NCBI RefSeq assembly: GCF_951793255.1
Contig: NZ_OX636706.1
Span: 951,001 to 1,015,000, forward strand
Reading direction: 5' to 3'
Origin: Desulfovibrio piger
GTDB lineage: Bacteria > Desulfobacterota > Desulfovibrionia > Desulfovibrionales > Desulfovibrionaceae
Length of the DNA stretch: 64,000 bases
In this document: in pieces, positions 55,377 to 63,966 of the stretch
Position numbering within the stretch: the first letter of the stretch is position 1
Layout: each line of letters starts with the position of its first letter
Notes under the pieces: model-generated
Told to the model about the DNA's origin: nothing
What the model saw: only the letters and a program-made list of their open reading frames with translations
Databases searched by the model: none
Translations under genes and position numbers: made by a program

Positions 55377-56113
55377 TGACGGAGCGACAGTTTTCCTTCC
55401 CCCGTCTGCTGGTGAACCTGTCCTGCCTGTTGCTGGCGGCCGTGCTGCTGGCCGGTTGCGGCAGCAGGGACACCTCCTGGCGCAAGGGCGGCGTACCGGG
55501 CTCCAAGCCCTATACCGTGCGCGGCAAGACCTACTATCCGCTCAAGTCGGCCCACGGCTTCGTGGAAGAGGGCGTGGCCTCCTGGTACGGCCCCGGCTTC
55601 CACGGCAAGAAGACGGCCAGCGGCGAGCGTTTCAACCAGTACAACATCAGCGCCGCGCACAAGATCCTGCCCCTGGGCACGGAAGTGCGCGTGACCAACC
55701 TGGAGAACCACCGTTCCCTCATCCTGCGCATCAATGACCGCGGGCCGTTCGTGGACGACCGTGTCATCGACCTTTCGCGCGGAGCCGCCCAGCGGCTGGG
55801 CGTCATCGGCAAGGGCACGGCGCGGGTGCGCATCCAGAGCCTGGGCGACGTGCCCCAGGTGGAAGACGGCGATGTGGTGCGCGGCAACTTCTTCGTCCAG
55901 ATCGGCGCGTTCTCCAAAAAGGACAACGCCCAGGGCCTCATCGAGCGTCTTACCCGCAGCGGCCAGAAGGGCCGCATGATCTTCGGCAGCAACAACCTCT
56001 GGAACGTGCAGGTGGGCCCGTGGGAAGACTCCCGCAAGGCCGACGAGATGATGCGCGTGCTGCGTGCCCTGTACCCCCACGCCTTCGTGGTGGGCGACGG
56101 CGGCGCGAGCTAG
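55373..56113 (+). CDS. rlpA: RlpA-like lipoprotein (septal ring lytic transglycosylase type) with SPOR domain
   Basis: 246 residues. A signal peptide ends with lipobox LLAGC, so it is a membrane-anchored lipoprotein. The double-psi beta-barrel domain (about 65-155) reads GVASWYGPGFHGKKTASGER, then ILPLGTEVRVTNLENHRSLI and the catalytic-type LRINDRGPFVDDRVIDLS. A SPOR domain at the C-terminus (GNFFVQIGAFSKKDNAQGLI to VQVGPWEDSRKADEM) binds denuded septal peptidoglycan. RlpA cleaves glycan strands lacking stem peptides during daughter-cell separation. The conserved aspartate (Asp in NDRGPFVDDR) is present. Third gene of a tightly coupled operon; a terminator follows. Confidence 0.94.
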   Translation: MMTERQFSFPRLLVNLSCLLLAAVLLAGCGSRDTSWRKGGVPGSKPYTVRGKTYYPLKSAHGFVEEGVASWYGPGFHGKKTASGERFNQYNISAAHKILPLGTEVRVTNLENHRSLILRINDRGPFVDDRVIDLSRGAAQRLGVIGKGTARVRIQSLGDVPQVEDGDVVRGNFFVQIGAFSKKDNAQGLIERLTRSGQKGRMIFGSNNLWNVQVGPWEDSRKADEMMRVLRALYPHAFVVGDGGAS

Positions 56114-56138
56114 CTTGTTGCCATCCTTTGACATGTCG

Positions 56139-56174
56139 AACGGGCCGTTCCCTGCGGGGAACGGCCCGTTTTTT
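56139..56174 (+). terminator. rlpA operon terminator
   Basis: AACGGGCCGTTCCC-TGCG-GGGAACGGCCCGTT, then TTTT. Perfect 14-bp stem. Confidence 0.93.
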
Positions 56175-56191
56175 ATGGCATGGAGACGGCT

Positions 56192-56268
56192 TGAGGGGGA
56201 AGGGGCCCCTTTTGAAAAAGGGTCTCCCTTCCCCCCTCAAATTCCCCCCATCCTCCCTAAAACTTTTC
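56192..56268 (+). repeat. Dispersed intergenic repeat, family 1 copy
   Basis: TTGAGGGGGAAGGGGCCCC, then AAAAAGGGTCTCCCTTCCCC, CTCAAA and CCCCCCATCCTCCCT, in the same order as at 13,853-13,937 (minus). It lies just after the rlpA terminator. Confidence 0.65.
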
Positions 56269-56476
56269 TTTTGGAGGCATGGCTGGTCCCGTCGTTGTCC
56301 GGCAAGGACGATACCGCGCAAGGCTTGCTGCTCCGCTCCATCGGGTCCCGCCGTTGGCGACAAGGGCGGCTGTTTCCTGCCCGGTGAGGGCAGGACGGAT
56401 GACGGTCATACGGAAACAGGATGATGGATCGTTCTGCGGGAATGGCTGTCGAATGACGCGCGCTGGGGAAGGGGGA

Positions 56477-56537
56477 GGGAGTTTGAGGGAGGGGGGAACC
56501 CCTCTCGCGCCAGTGGGGGGGGTCCCCCCTCCCTCAA
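56477..56537. repeat. Large G/C-tract inverted repeat, related to family 1
   Basis: TTTGAGGGAGGGGGGAACCCC on one side and GGGGTCCCCCCTCCCTCAA on the other, with a 20-base centre. It lies 15 bases after the helicase stop and could end its transcript without a T run. Confidence 0.6.
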
Positions 56538-56551
56538 GACAGCCTTTCCAT

Positions 56552-59500
56552 CTAGAACAGCGACAGGTGCTCCCGCACGGCCTTGGTGTGGCGGGCCAGG
56601 GTACTCTGGCGGCAGAAGTCGCGCACCAGCGGCAGGAAGCTGGAGGGTTCCAGCGCCAGTTCCCGGCCGAAGAGGCGGCGCCCGGCGCTGTGGCTCACAT
56701 ACAGGGCGCGGGCGGCGCGGGTCAGGCCCACATAGAACAGGCGGCGCTCTTCTTCCAGACGGGCGGCCTGCGCGGCGGGGGACATGTCGTCGTCCGGGTT
56801 CTCCAGCAGCAGGTCCCGGCGCATGGGCAGCAGGCCCTCTTCCAGTCCGGGCAGGAACACGGCCTGGAATTCCAGACCCTTGGAGGCGTGCAGGGTCAGG
56901 ATCTGCACCTGTTCCGAGCGGGCGCGGATGAGTTCCGCCTCATGTTGCAGGCCCAGCTGCTGCACAAGGGCCTCCCACTGGCCGCAGTCTTGCCATGCAC
57001 GGCAAAGCTGCTTCCAGGCCGTGCCCTGCCAGAGCGGGGCGGGCAGGCGGCTGTGCCCGGAAAGGCGGGCCTGCAGGGCCTGGGGGTCGGGCAGGGGCGC
57101 GTCCGGGGCCAGATCCAGCGCCTGTTCCAGCAGGGGCAGCAGGTCGTCGCTCTCGGCGTCGTCGCTGACAGGGACAGGGGCCTCGCCCTGGCCGCGGGCG
57201 ATGGCCAGACGCAGCACGGCGGCGCAAAGGGGATCTTGCCAGCAGTCCTCCTGCGCGGGCGCGGCGCAGGGGATGCCCTCCTGCTCCAGCACGCGGCGGA
57301 TGACCGGTATCTGGGCCTTGAGGCGCACCAGCACGGCCACGTCGCCCGGAGAAAGGGTCCCGGCCAGCTCGTCTTCCTGCGCGATCTGGTCCATGAGCGT
57401 ATGGGCCGTGGCCCCCAGCAGCTGACGGATGCGGCCCGCGATCCAGCGGGCCTCGGCCTGCTGGTCGGGGGCGGAGAAAAGATGCAGGCGGGCCTGCTCC
57501 CGGCGCATGGCTTGCAGGGCGCCGCAGTGCCCGCGGCCCTGCAGCAGATTTTGGGCCATGTCCAGCACGCCCTGGCTGGCGCGGTAGCTCTGGCCCAGAC
57601 GGCAGACGCGCAGGGAGGGCCAGAGGGCGCGCAGGCTGTCCTCGCTCTGGCCGCTGGCGCCACGGAAGCCGTAGATGGCCTGGTCAGGGTCGCCGATACC
57701 GAAAAAGCCGTTGCCGTCCTCGGGCAGCAGGGCGCGGATCAGGCGCAGCTGCACCGGGGAAAGGTCCTGCACCTCGTCCACCAGCACATGCCGCCAGGGC
57801 AGGGCCGAAGCCCGGCGGGAGGGTGCAGGAACAGGGGCGGGGGCTGCCGTGGCGGCCACCATGCCCAGCAGGGACATCTGGCGCGGCACGGCGTGGCCTT
57901 TGTGCGGGGCTTCATGATGCTCGGGCGTCGTGTCCGGCCCGGCGGAAGTCGCGGGAGAAGGGGCAGACGTCTGGGCCGGATGGTGCCGTTCCGTCACGGC
58001 GGCAGCCAGCAGGACCCGGCAGGCGGGCGGCAGCAGGCTGTGCTCCAGATCGGGCCGGATGTCCTCGCCCTGACGGGCGCGCAGATGGAAAAGGAAGAAT
58101 TCCAGCAGGTCGGCGTAATCCAGCAGCGGGCTCTGGCTGCGCACGGTACGGGCAGCCTGCCAGTCGGCCACGGCGGCGCGCAGGTCGTCGGGGAGCTCGT
58201 CGGCGGACAGCCCCTGTTCACGAGACCACTGCAAACGCTCCCAAAGGCGACGCAGGGCCTTGCGTTCTTCGCGGCTCTCCGGGTGCCCGGCATCCACGAA
58301 CAGGGCTTTGGCTGCGTCTTCGGGCAGGAGCAGCGCCGAGGGCAGCTCCCGCTGCACCACGCTCCAGGCCAGGGCATGCAGGGTATCGCAGCGGGGCAGG
58401 GCCGCGGGGACAGCGCCGTCTCCGGCCGGGGCCTGCAGGCGTTGCCGCATCTCCTGCGCGGCGCGTCGGGTGAAGGTCACGGCCAGCAGCTGCGAGGCCG
58501 GTACGTCATGGGCCAGCAGATATTGCAGACGGCCCACCAGCACGCGCGTCTTGCCCGCACCGGGCCCGGCCAGCACCAGCACGGGCGTGCCCGTCTCCAG
58601 CCCGGCGGTCAGGGCCTCGGCCTGTGCCGGGGAAAAGCCGCCCAGCGTGCGCCCGTCGGGCGTGGCGGGCTCGGGTTCGCTTTCGGCAGGCGCGGCGCTG
58701 TCCTTCTTGCGGCGCACCCGGATGGCCGCCACCGTGGCGGCGGTCTCCTGCTCCGGGGCCTGCGGGGCGGGTTCCGCCACCTTTTTGGGCCGTCCGCGCT
58801 TGCGGGGCGCGGCACCGTCCAGCAGGCTGCGGCTGCGGGTCGACCCCTGCCATTCCGCGGCTTCTTCGGGGCTGAAGACGCGCACCACGCCGTATTCGCC
58901 GTCATAGCCGCCCTTGCGGATGACCTGGCCCCGGCGCATGCGGGCCACGGCCTCGCCCAGCGGCTCCCAGTGGCGGCGCACCTGCTCCTCGTCCATGCGG
59001 CAGAGGATGTCCAGATCGGGCCCCAGATCGCGCAGCAGGGCCGCGTACCTGTCCTGCACCTTGCGCGAGCCGCTGCCCACGCCCAGGATCTCGCCCACCA
59101 GCTCGGGCAGGGGGATCAGGGGCCGGGCCTCCGGCTCGTGGAGCAGGCTGGCGGGCGTTTCGCGGTCGGCCAGCTCGCAGACGCGGTGCAGCACGCCGAT
59201 GGTCAGGGGCTTGCCGCAGACCGGGCAGATGTTGTCCAGGGCCAGGGCTTCGCGCGGTTCCAGCACCACGCCGCAGGCCCGGTGGCCGTCCAGATGGTAT
59301 TTGCCCTCTTCGGGGTAGAATTCCATGGTGCCCAGGAAGCGGCAGTCCTGGGGCTGCCGGTCGGGCGGCAGGCGACGGGCCGCGGCCCGCAGGGCGGCGA
59401 AGATGCCGTCATAGGAGGGCGCGCCCGCAAAGAAGTTGGCCTCGCGGCCCAGATTGGCCCCGGAGTGGGCGTCGGAATTGGAGATGAGCGCGTAACCGTC

Positions 59501-60145
59501 CAGCTGGCTGACCATGCGGTTCATGCCCGGGTCCGAGGAAAGGCCCGTCTCCAGCGCGAAGATGTGGGAGGAAAGGTCGTCGAAACAGTCCTCCAGCCGG
59601 TCGAAACCGGACTTGGAGCCGAACAGGGCGAACCACGGCGTCCAGACATGGGCCGGGATGAGCACGGCCTCGGGGCAGACATCCAGCGTCATCTCCAGCA
59701 GGTCGCGGGAGTCCAGGCCCAGGATGGGACGGCCGTCGGAATGCAGGTTGCCCACCAGCTCCAGCCGCTGCGAAAGGCGGTCGGCATCGTCCAGCGTGGG
59801 CACGAAGATCAGGTTGTGGACTTTGCGCACCTTGCCCTGACGCTTGTAGATGGAGCTGATCTCGGTCTGGAGCAGGAAGAGCGGCCCGTCGGCATCCGGC
59901 GGTGTCTTCCCCTGCAAAAAGTCCAGCTCCTCCGCCGGGCCGGACAGGCGGTACAGGCCGCTGGCCTCGTCGCGCACCAGCTGCCGGCGCAGCTCGTCCC
60001 GCCATTGCGGGTGGGTGAAGTCGCCGGTGCCCAGCACGTTGATGCCCTTGCAGCGGGCCCAGGCAGCCAGATGCCGGGGCGAGAGCTGTTTGCTGGTGGC
60101 ACGGGAAAAGCGGGAATGGATGTGCAGGTCGGCGATGAAATTCAT
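56552..60145 (-). CDS. Fusion of EndoQ-like PHP nuclease and UvrD/Rep-type DNA helicase
   Basis: 1197 residues. Residues 1-400 resemble EndoQ, a PHP-fold endonuclease that nicks DNA at deaminated bases: FIADLHIHSRFSRATSKQLS (metal histidines), GTGDFTHPQW, ETGLSSDPGMNRM and ISNSDAHSGANLGREAN, then a zinc-finger segment CPVCGKPLTIGVLHRVCELA near 307-326. A linker carries an AT-hook-like RKRGRPKK near 447. From about 510 a superfamily 1 helicase follows: LAGPGAGKTRVLVGRL (Walker A), VTFTRRAAQEMRQRL, LVDEVQDLSP (Walker B), GDPDQAIYGFRGA, LTLHASKGLEFQAVFL and FYVGLTRAARALYVSH. GGAG supports the start at 60145; upstream codons in the frame are dispensable. Inference: one polypeptide that finds damage, cuts and unwinds. 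Confidence 0.9.
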   Translation of the reverse strand: MNFIADLHIHSRFSRATSKQLSPRHLAAWARCKGINVLGTGDFTHPQWRDELRRQLVRDEASGLYRLSGPAEELDFLQGKTPPDADGPLFLLQTEISSIYKRQGKVRKVHNLIFVPTLDDADRLSQRLELVGNLHSDGRPILGLDSRDLLEMTLDVCPEAVLIPAHVWTPWFALFGSKSGFDRLEDCFDDLSSHIFALETGLSSDPGMNRMVSQLDGYALISNSDAHSGANLGREANFFAGAPSYDGIFAALRAAARRLPPDRQPQDCRFLGTMEFYPEEGKYHLDGHRACGVVLEPREALALDNICPVCGKPLTIGVLHRVCELADRETPASLLHEPEARPLIPLPELVGEILGVGSGSRKVQDRYAALLRDLGPDLDILCRMDEEQVRRHWEPLGEAVARMRRGQVIRKGGYDGEYGVVRVFSPEEAAEWQGSTRSRSLLDGAAPRKRGRPKKVAEPAPQAPEQETAATVAAIRVRRKKDSAAPAESEPEPATPDGRTLGGFSPAQAEALTAGLETGTPVLVLAGPGAGKTRVLVGRLQYLLAHDVPASQLLAVTFTRRAAQEMRQRLQAPAGDGAVPAALPRCDTLHALAWSVVQRELPSALLLPEDAAKALFVDAGHPESREERKALRRLWERLQWSREQGLSADELPDDLRAAVADWQAARTVRSQSPLLDYADLLEFFLFHLRARQGEDIRPDLEHSLLPPACRVLLAAAVTERHHPAQTSAPSPATSAGPDTTPEHHEAPHKGHAVPRQMSLLGMVAATAAPAPVPAPSRRASALPWRHVLVDEVQDLSPVQLRLIRALLPEDGNGFFGIGDPDQAIYGFRGASGQSEDSLRALWPSLRVCRLGQSYRASQGVLDMAQNLLQGRGHCGALQAMRREQARLHLFSAPDQQAEARWIAGRIRQLLGATAHTLMDQIAQEDELAGTLSPGDVAVLVRLKAQIPVIRRVLEQEGIPCAAPAQEDCWQDPLCAAVLRLAIARGQGEAPVPVSDDAESDDLLPLLEQALDLAPDAPLPDPQALQARLSGHSRLPAPLWQGTAWKQLCRAWQDCGQWEALVQQLGLQHEAELIRARSEQVQILTLHASKGLEFQAVFLPGLEEGLLPMRRDLLLENPDDDMSPAAQAARLEEERRLFYVGLTRAARALYVSHSAGRRLFGRELALEPSSFLPLVRDFCRQSTLARHTKAVREHLSLF

Positions 60146-60354
60146 GGACAGGCTCCGCGATGTCAGGATGAGGAAACCGATATTGTTATGGAAAGCCGGT
60201 CGCAAGGCAAGGGCGGTGCATTCCCGTGACCGCACCTGTCAGCTGCGGTGAGGGGCTCGGACCGTCCTTGGGATAGAGGCACTTCCGGGTGGCTGCCTTT
60301 GCGACACCGGGCCGCTGCACGTCGTGGCTCCCTGTTTTCAGGGATGGGAGGGCG

Positions 60355-61332
60355 CTATCTTTTTTCCTCATGGCCCGCGCCCAGCCAGGGGCAGAAGGCA
60401 AGGGCCCCGCGGCTCCAGCACTGTCCGTCGTGCAGGGGCAGGGGAGCTTCCAGCCGGCATTGGGCGGCAGCGTCCTTGCGCGCCAGCACCAGCACCCGTT
60501 TGGCGGCTTCTCCGGCGCGGGGGCAGAGGGGCAGGATGCGGCGGCAGCCCAGACGCTCCCGCTCCAGTGTGGAGAGCAGGCGGGACAGGTCCTCCGCCGG
60601 GAAGATGCAGCAGAACAGACCGTGATGGCGCAGCAGGCGCCGGGCCGCATGGCAGAACACGGCCAGCGGATCAGAAACGCCATTGGGGCCGGGCCGCCGC
60701 TGGCGGGCGTGCGGGCCGTCGTGCAGAGAGGCGGGGCCGCGCAGGGCGGCGTCGCGCCGGGCACTGGCCGAGGGTCGGCCGCTGCCCGTCAGCGCATAGG
60801 GCGGGTTGGCCAGAACGAGATGGAAGGCATTTTCGCCGCAGTCCCGCAAAAAATGCGTGTCGGCAAGGTCGCCCTGCCGGAAGCGGCACACATCTTCCAG
60901 CCCCAGAAGGCGGGCGTTTGCCGTGGCCGCAGCGCATAAGGCCGTGTCCTGCTCCAGCCCCAGAGCGTGCAGGTGAGGGGCGTTGTGTCCTCCACGGCCT
61001 TCTCCCACCGGCTGTCCGCCAGCGGCAGCGGAGGGTGCTTCTGAAGGCTGCGTGCAGGGGCATTGGCGGGGCAGCGCGTCTGCCTGATGACGGTGCCCTG
61101 CCATCTCCGCCGTGCCGGACGAGAGATACAGGCACAGGCCCAGCAGGGCCGCACCGCAGCCGCTGCCAAGCTCCGCCACCTTCCGGGGGGCCGTTCCCGG
61201 CAGGGAGGCAAGGCTTTCCGCCGCGAAGGCCGCCAGCAGCAGGGCGTCCGCGCCGAAACGGTAGCTGTCCTGCGGCTGGTGCAGGCCCCGGGGGAAGAGG
61301 GCACGGGCGGTCGTGATGGCGGTATCGTTCAT
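60355..61332 (-). CDS. N6-adenine methyltransferase-like protein (TrmN6/YfiC type)
   Basis: 325 residues. LHQPQDSYRFGADALLLAAF and VAELGSGCGAALLGLCLY (motif I) begin the fold, and LVLANPPYALTGSGRPSASA contains the NPPY motif of amino-methylating enzymes. This layout matches tRNA1-Val adenine-37 methyltransferases. Unusually, about 50 residues of low-complexity sequence (QPSEAPSAAAGGQPVGEGRG and flanks) separate motif I from the next block LGLEQDTALCAAATANARLL. The start at 61332 lacks a good ribosome binding site. Unknown whether the target is tRNA or protein. Confidence 0.82.
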   Translation of the reverse strand: MNDTAITTARALFPRGLHQPQDSYRFGADALLLAAFAAESLASLPGTAPRKVAELGSGCGAALLGLCLYLSSGTAEMAGHRHQADALPRQCPCTQPSEAPSAAAGGQPVGEGRGGHNAPHLHALGLEQDTALCAAATANARLLGLEDVCRFRQGDLADTHFLRDCGENAFHLVLANPPYALTGSGRPSASARRDAALRGPASLHDGPHARQRRPGPNGVSDPLAVFCHAARRLLRHHGLFCCIFPAEDLSRLLSTLERERLGCRRILPLCPRAGEAAKRVLVLARKDAAAQCRLEAPLPLHDGQCWSRGALAFCPWLGAGHEEKR

Positions 61333-61492
61333 GGGCGTACGGTGGTGATGGCGGCTTGCTGGAGGGGAGGAGGGCGCTGTGGGCGATGCCGCGGTTCGTC
61401 CTGTTGCAACGGACATGGCGCTCGCGGGCTGCCTTCCGGTGACTTTCCGCGAAACATGGAAAAGCGTCCCCACCTGAAAGGGCGGTTACATG
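61333..61492. other. Upstream region of the methyltransferase
   Basis: 160 bases. Together with the terminator and repeat that follow it makes up a 460-base gap. No gene seen; no clear promoter. Confidence 0.35.
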
Positions 61493-61526
61493 AAAAAACA
61501 GGGCCATGCCTGCGGCATGGCCCTGT
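61493..61526 (-). terminator. Terminator downstream of the U32 peptidase gene
   Basis: On the minus strand CAGGGCCATGCC-GCA-GGCATGGCCCTG is followed by TTTTTTC. It is separated from the U32 stop by about 270 bases that include a repeat. Confidence 0.85.
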
Positions 61527-61639
61527 GATGCTTTACGGTTGCGCGGGAGACAGTACCGGAAAACGTGCCGGAGCCATTTCCTTTGGGCACAGACGGTATC
61601 CCCGTGGGCAATACCGTTTGTCTTTCCTGTGTGCGGGTT

Positions 61640-61745
61640 TTGGGGAAGAAGGGGGTACGGAGGGAACCCCTTTTTGCCGCCAGCAGCGACCGAAGGCGGC
61701 CGCAGGCCGTGCCCGTTGGCGCATAGGCGCCTTACGGCATCGATA
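61640..61745 (-). repeat. Dispersed intergenic repeat, family 2 copy
   Basis: On the minus strand it reads GTAAGGCGCC, then CGGGCACGGCCTG and GGCCGCCTTCGGTCGCTG, matching the copy at 29,845-29,925 almost exactly in the core and flanked by a GGGGTTCCCTCC tract. Confidence 0.6.
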
Positions 61746-61794
61746 GCAAGGATTAAGGGGCTCCCTCCCCCGTTTTTCCGTTTATTTTGATATG

Positions 61795-63966
61795 TTACAG
61801 CAGGGCACCGTCCCAGTTGAACAGGCCTTGGCGCCGCATCTCGGGCAGACTGGAGGGCGGGTTCTCTTCCAGACGGGCGAAGAAGCTGTAGCCTGCCTGC
61901 TGGAGCTCCTGCCGCTTGGCGGTGAGATCCAGGGGCCAGCCGGGATAGAGCCAGACATTGCCGCCGTACTGGCGGGCCCAGAAGACCTCGCCCTTGGGGC
62001 TCATGAACGGCTCGTTGGGCTTGATGCCCAGCAGGCCGAAGCGGCTGATGCCCACGGGCCAGAAGCCGCCCAGCACCATGCCCAGCGGCAGCGGGCTCTG
62101 GCGAGGCAGGGCCAGGATGTCGTCGGCAGGCAGTTCGGGGCTGATGTACGCGCCCTTGAAGCCCATGTCGGCCAGCACGCCCAGCGCGGCGGCATTGGCC
62201 ACGTTGCAGAAGGGCCCGGCCAGCAGGTCGAGGGCATCGCTGTGCTTGGGATCCTCGGGCTCGTCGTTCATGCGGGCCAGCAGTTCCGCCGGGAACAGGT
62301 CACGCTGCCAGGGGGCGTTGCAGACGAAGTGGCGCGCGCCTTCGCGGGTCAAGTGGGCCAGACGGCGGCGGATGGCCTCTTCCTCTTCGGGCCAGATGAC
62401 GGGCGGCAGCCACCAGCAGATGCGCGGGGCGATGGTACGCGAGATCTCGGCCGTGCGCGGCGAGAGCCACAGACCGGTGTTCTGGCTGCGGCAGCCGCGG
62501 GTCTCGCGGCCCTGCGGCATGCTGGCGCGCACCACCATCTCGGGCCGGGGCGCGGGCCTGACGGGCCGGGGCAGACGGGACTCGCTCTCCACGGCCTTGC
62601 TGGGCCGGGTGGGCATGCGGTCGAGCCGGGCCTGCCACTCCCTGAGGATCTGCATCAGCTCGGGCTCGCGGCGGTCGATGAGGAAGACCGGCGTGCCCGC
62701 CTTGGGCGTCTTGTGCTTGGGCAGGCGCAGCATCAGGGTGCCCGCCTTGGGCGTGCGGCGCGTCACGGGCAGGGTGGCGTGCCAGCGTTCGTCTTCCACG
62801 CCCACGCGCAGATAGTCCTGCGGCAGCAGCTCGAAATGGGGCTTGAGCAGCACCTGGCCTTCGGGCGTCACATTGATCTTGCCCGCCAGCAGGCCGGAGC
62901 TGGTCTGCCCCGACGGGTCGGTGGGGATGAGGTTGTCCTTGTGCGGCAGGAAGCGGGCACGGCTGCCGGGACGGCCCAGCGCCATCTCAAGGATGGCCTC
63001 GGCGTCCTTGCGGGCCTGCGGGTCGCCGGGATTGTCGCGCAGCATGCGATAGGCCGTGACCACGTGATAGACGTAGTGCGGGCCCTTCTTGCGGCCTTCG
63101 ATCTTCCACGAGACCAGATGCGGGATGTGCAGCAGGGTCTTGGCCAGCACGTCCAGCGAAAGGTCCAGACAGGAGAAGAAACGGCCGTCGCGCCCCTTGC
63201 CGGGGTTGCTGCGCTGGGGCCGGGGACGGCGCATGTCGCGGCCGCCGTCACGACCGTTGCGGCCCTGTTCGCGGGCCTGCTGTTCGGCCTGTTTGGCCAT
63301 GGCCGCGGCAGCGGCGCCGCCCTGACGGTAGACGCGGCGGCAGGGCTGCACGCAGCGGCCGCGCAGGCCGCTCTTGCCGCCCATGTAGCTGGACCAGTAG
63401 CAGCGCCCCGACACGCAGTAGCACAGCGCGCCGTGGACGAAGCATTCCAGATCCAGCCCTTCGGGACAGGCCTCGCCCATGGCGCGGATCTCGTCGATGG
63501 AGAGCTCGCGCGGCAGGATGACGCGGCTGGCGCCCAGGTCCTTGGCGGTCTGCAGGCCCTGCGGGTGCGTGATGTTGGCCAGGGTGGAGAGGTTGATCTC
63601 GCCCTCGAAACCGGCCTGCCGCGCCAGATCCAGCATGGCCAGATCCTGCACGATGATGCCGTCGGGGCGCACCTGCCGGGCCAGACGATGGATGAGACGG
63701 TAGGCCGCCGCGGTCTCCTGCGGCTTGACCAGCACGTTCATGGCCACATAGACGCGGGCCTGTTCCTCGTGGGCCAGGTCGGTGAGGCGCGAAAGGTCGG
63801 TAAGGCCGAAGTTCTCGGCCTGCATACGGGCCGAGAAGTGCTTCAGGCCCAGGTACACGGCGTCGGCGCCGGCGGCCAGGGCCGCGGTGAAGCACTGGGC
63901 GTCACCGGCCGGGGCCAGGATCTCCGGGCGTTCCGGGGTAGGGGCGGACAGGATGATGTCACTCAT
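61795..63966 (-). CDS. U32-family peptidase-like protein
   Basis: 723 residues. The N-terminal TIM-barrel begins EILAPAGDAQCFTAALAAGA and DAVYLGLKHFSARMQAENFG; the U32 signature is ECFVHGALCYCVSGRCYWSS, followed by RCVQPCRRVY, giving cysteines for an iron-sulfur cluster as in RlhA/TrhP. Those relatives hydroxylate rRNA or tRNA rather than cut proteins, so the peptidase name may mislead. A low-complexity insert (AMAKQAEQQAREQGRNGRDG and following arginine-rich part) lies near residue 225, and the C-terminal half contains the domain seen in long U32 proteins. The ATG overlaps the stop of a gene upstream (ATGA). Confidence 0.9.
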   Translation of the reverse strand: MSDIILSAPTPERPEILAPAGDAQCFTAALAAGADAVYLGLKHFSARMQAENFGLTDLSRLTDLAHEEQARVYVAMNVLVKPQETAAAYRLIHRLARQVRPDGIIVQDLAMLDLARQAGFEGEINLSTLANITHPQGLQTAKDLGASRVILPRELSIDEIRAMGEACPEGLDLECFVHGALCYCVSGRCYWSSYMGGKSGLRGRCVQPCRRVYRQGGAAAAAMAKQAEQQAREQGRNGRDGGRDMRRPRPQRSNPGKGRDGRFFSCLDLSLDVLAKTLLHIPHLVSWKIEGRKKGPHYVYHVVTAYRMLRDNPGDPQARKDAEAILEMALGRPGSRARFLPHKDNLIPTDPSGQTSSGLLAGKINVTPEGQVLLKPHFELLPQDYLRVGVEDERWHATLPVTRRTPKAGTLMLRLPKHKTPKAGTPVFLIDRREPELMQILREWQARLDRMPTRPSKAVESESRLPRPVRPAPRPEMVVRASMPQGRETRGCRSQNTGLWLSPRTAEISRTIAPRICWWLPPVIWPEEEEAIRRRLAHLTREGARHFVCNAPWQRDLFPAELLARMNDEPEDPKHSDALDLLAGPFCNVANAAALGVLADMGFKGAYISPELPADDILALPRQSPLPLGMVLGGFWPVGISRFGLLGIKPNEPFMSPKGEVFWARQYGGNVWLYPGWPLDLTAKRQELQQAGYSFFARLEENPPSSLPEMRRQGLFNWDGALL

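Noticed and set aside
56279..60229. A 1316-codon open frame on the plus strand
   Set aside because: Antisense to the EndoQ-helicase fusion gene, low-complexity, no start signal.
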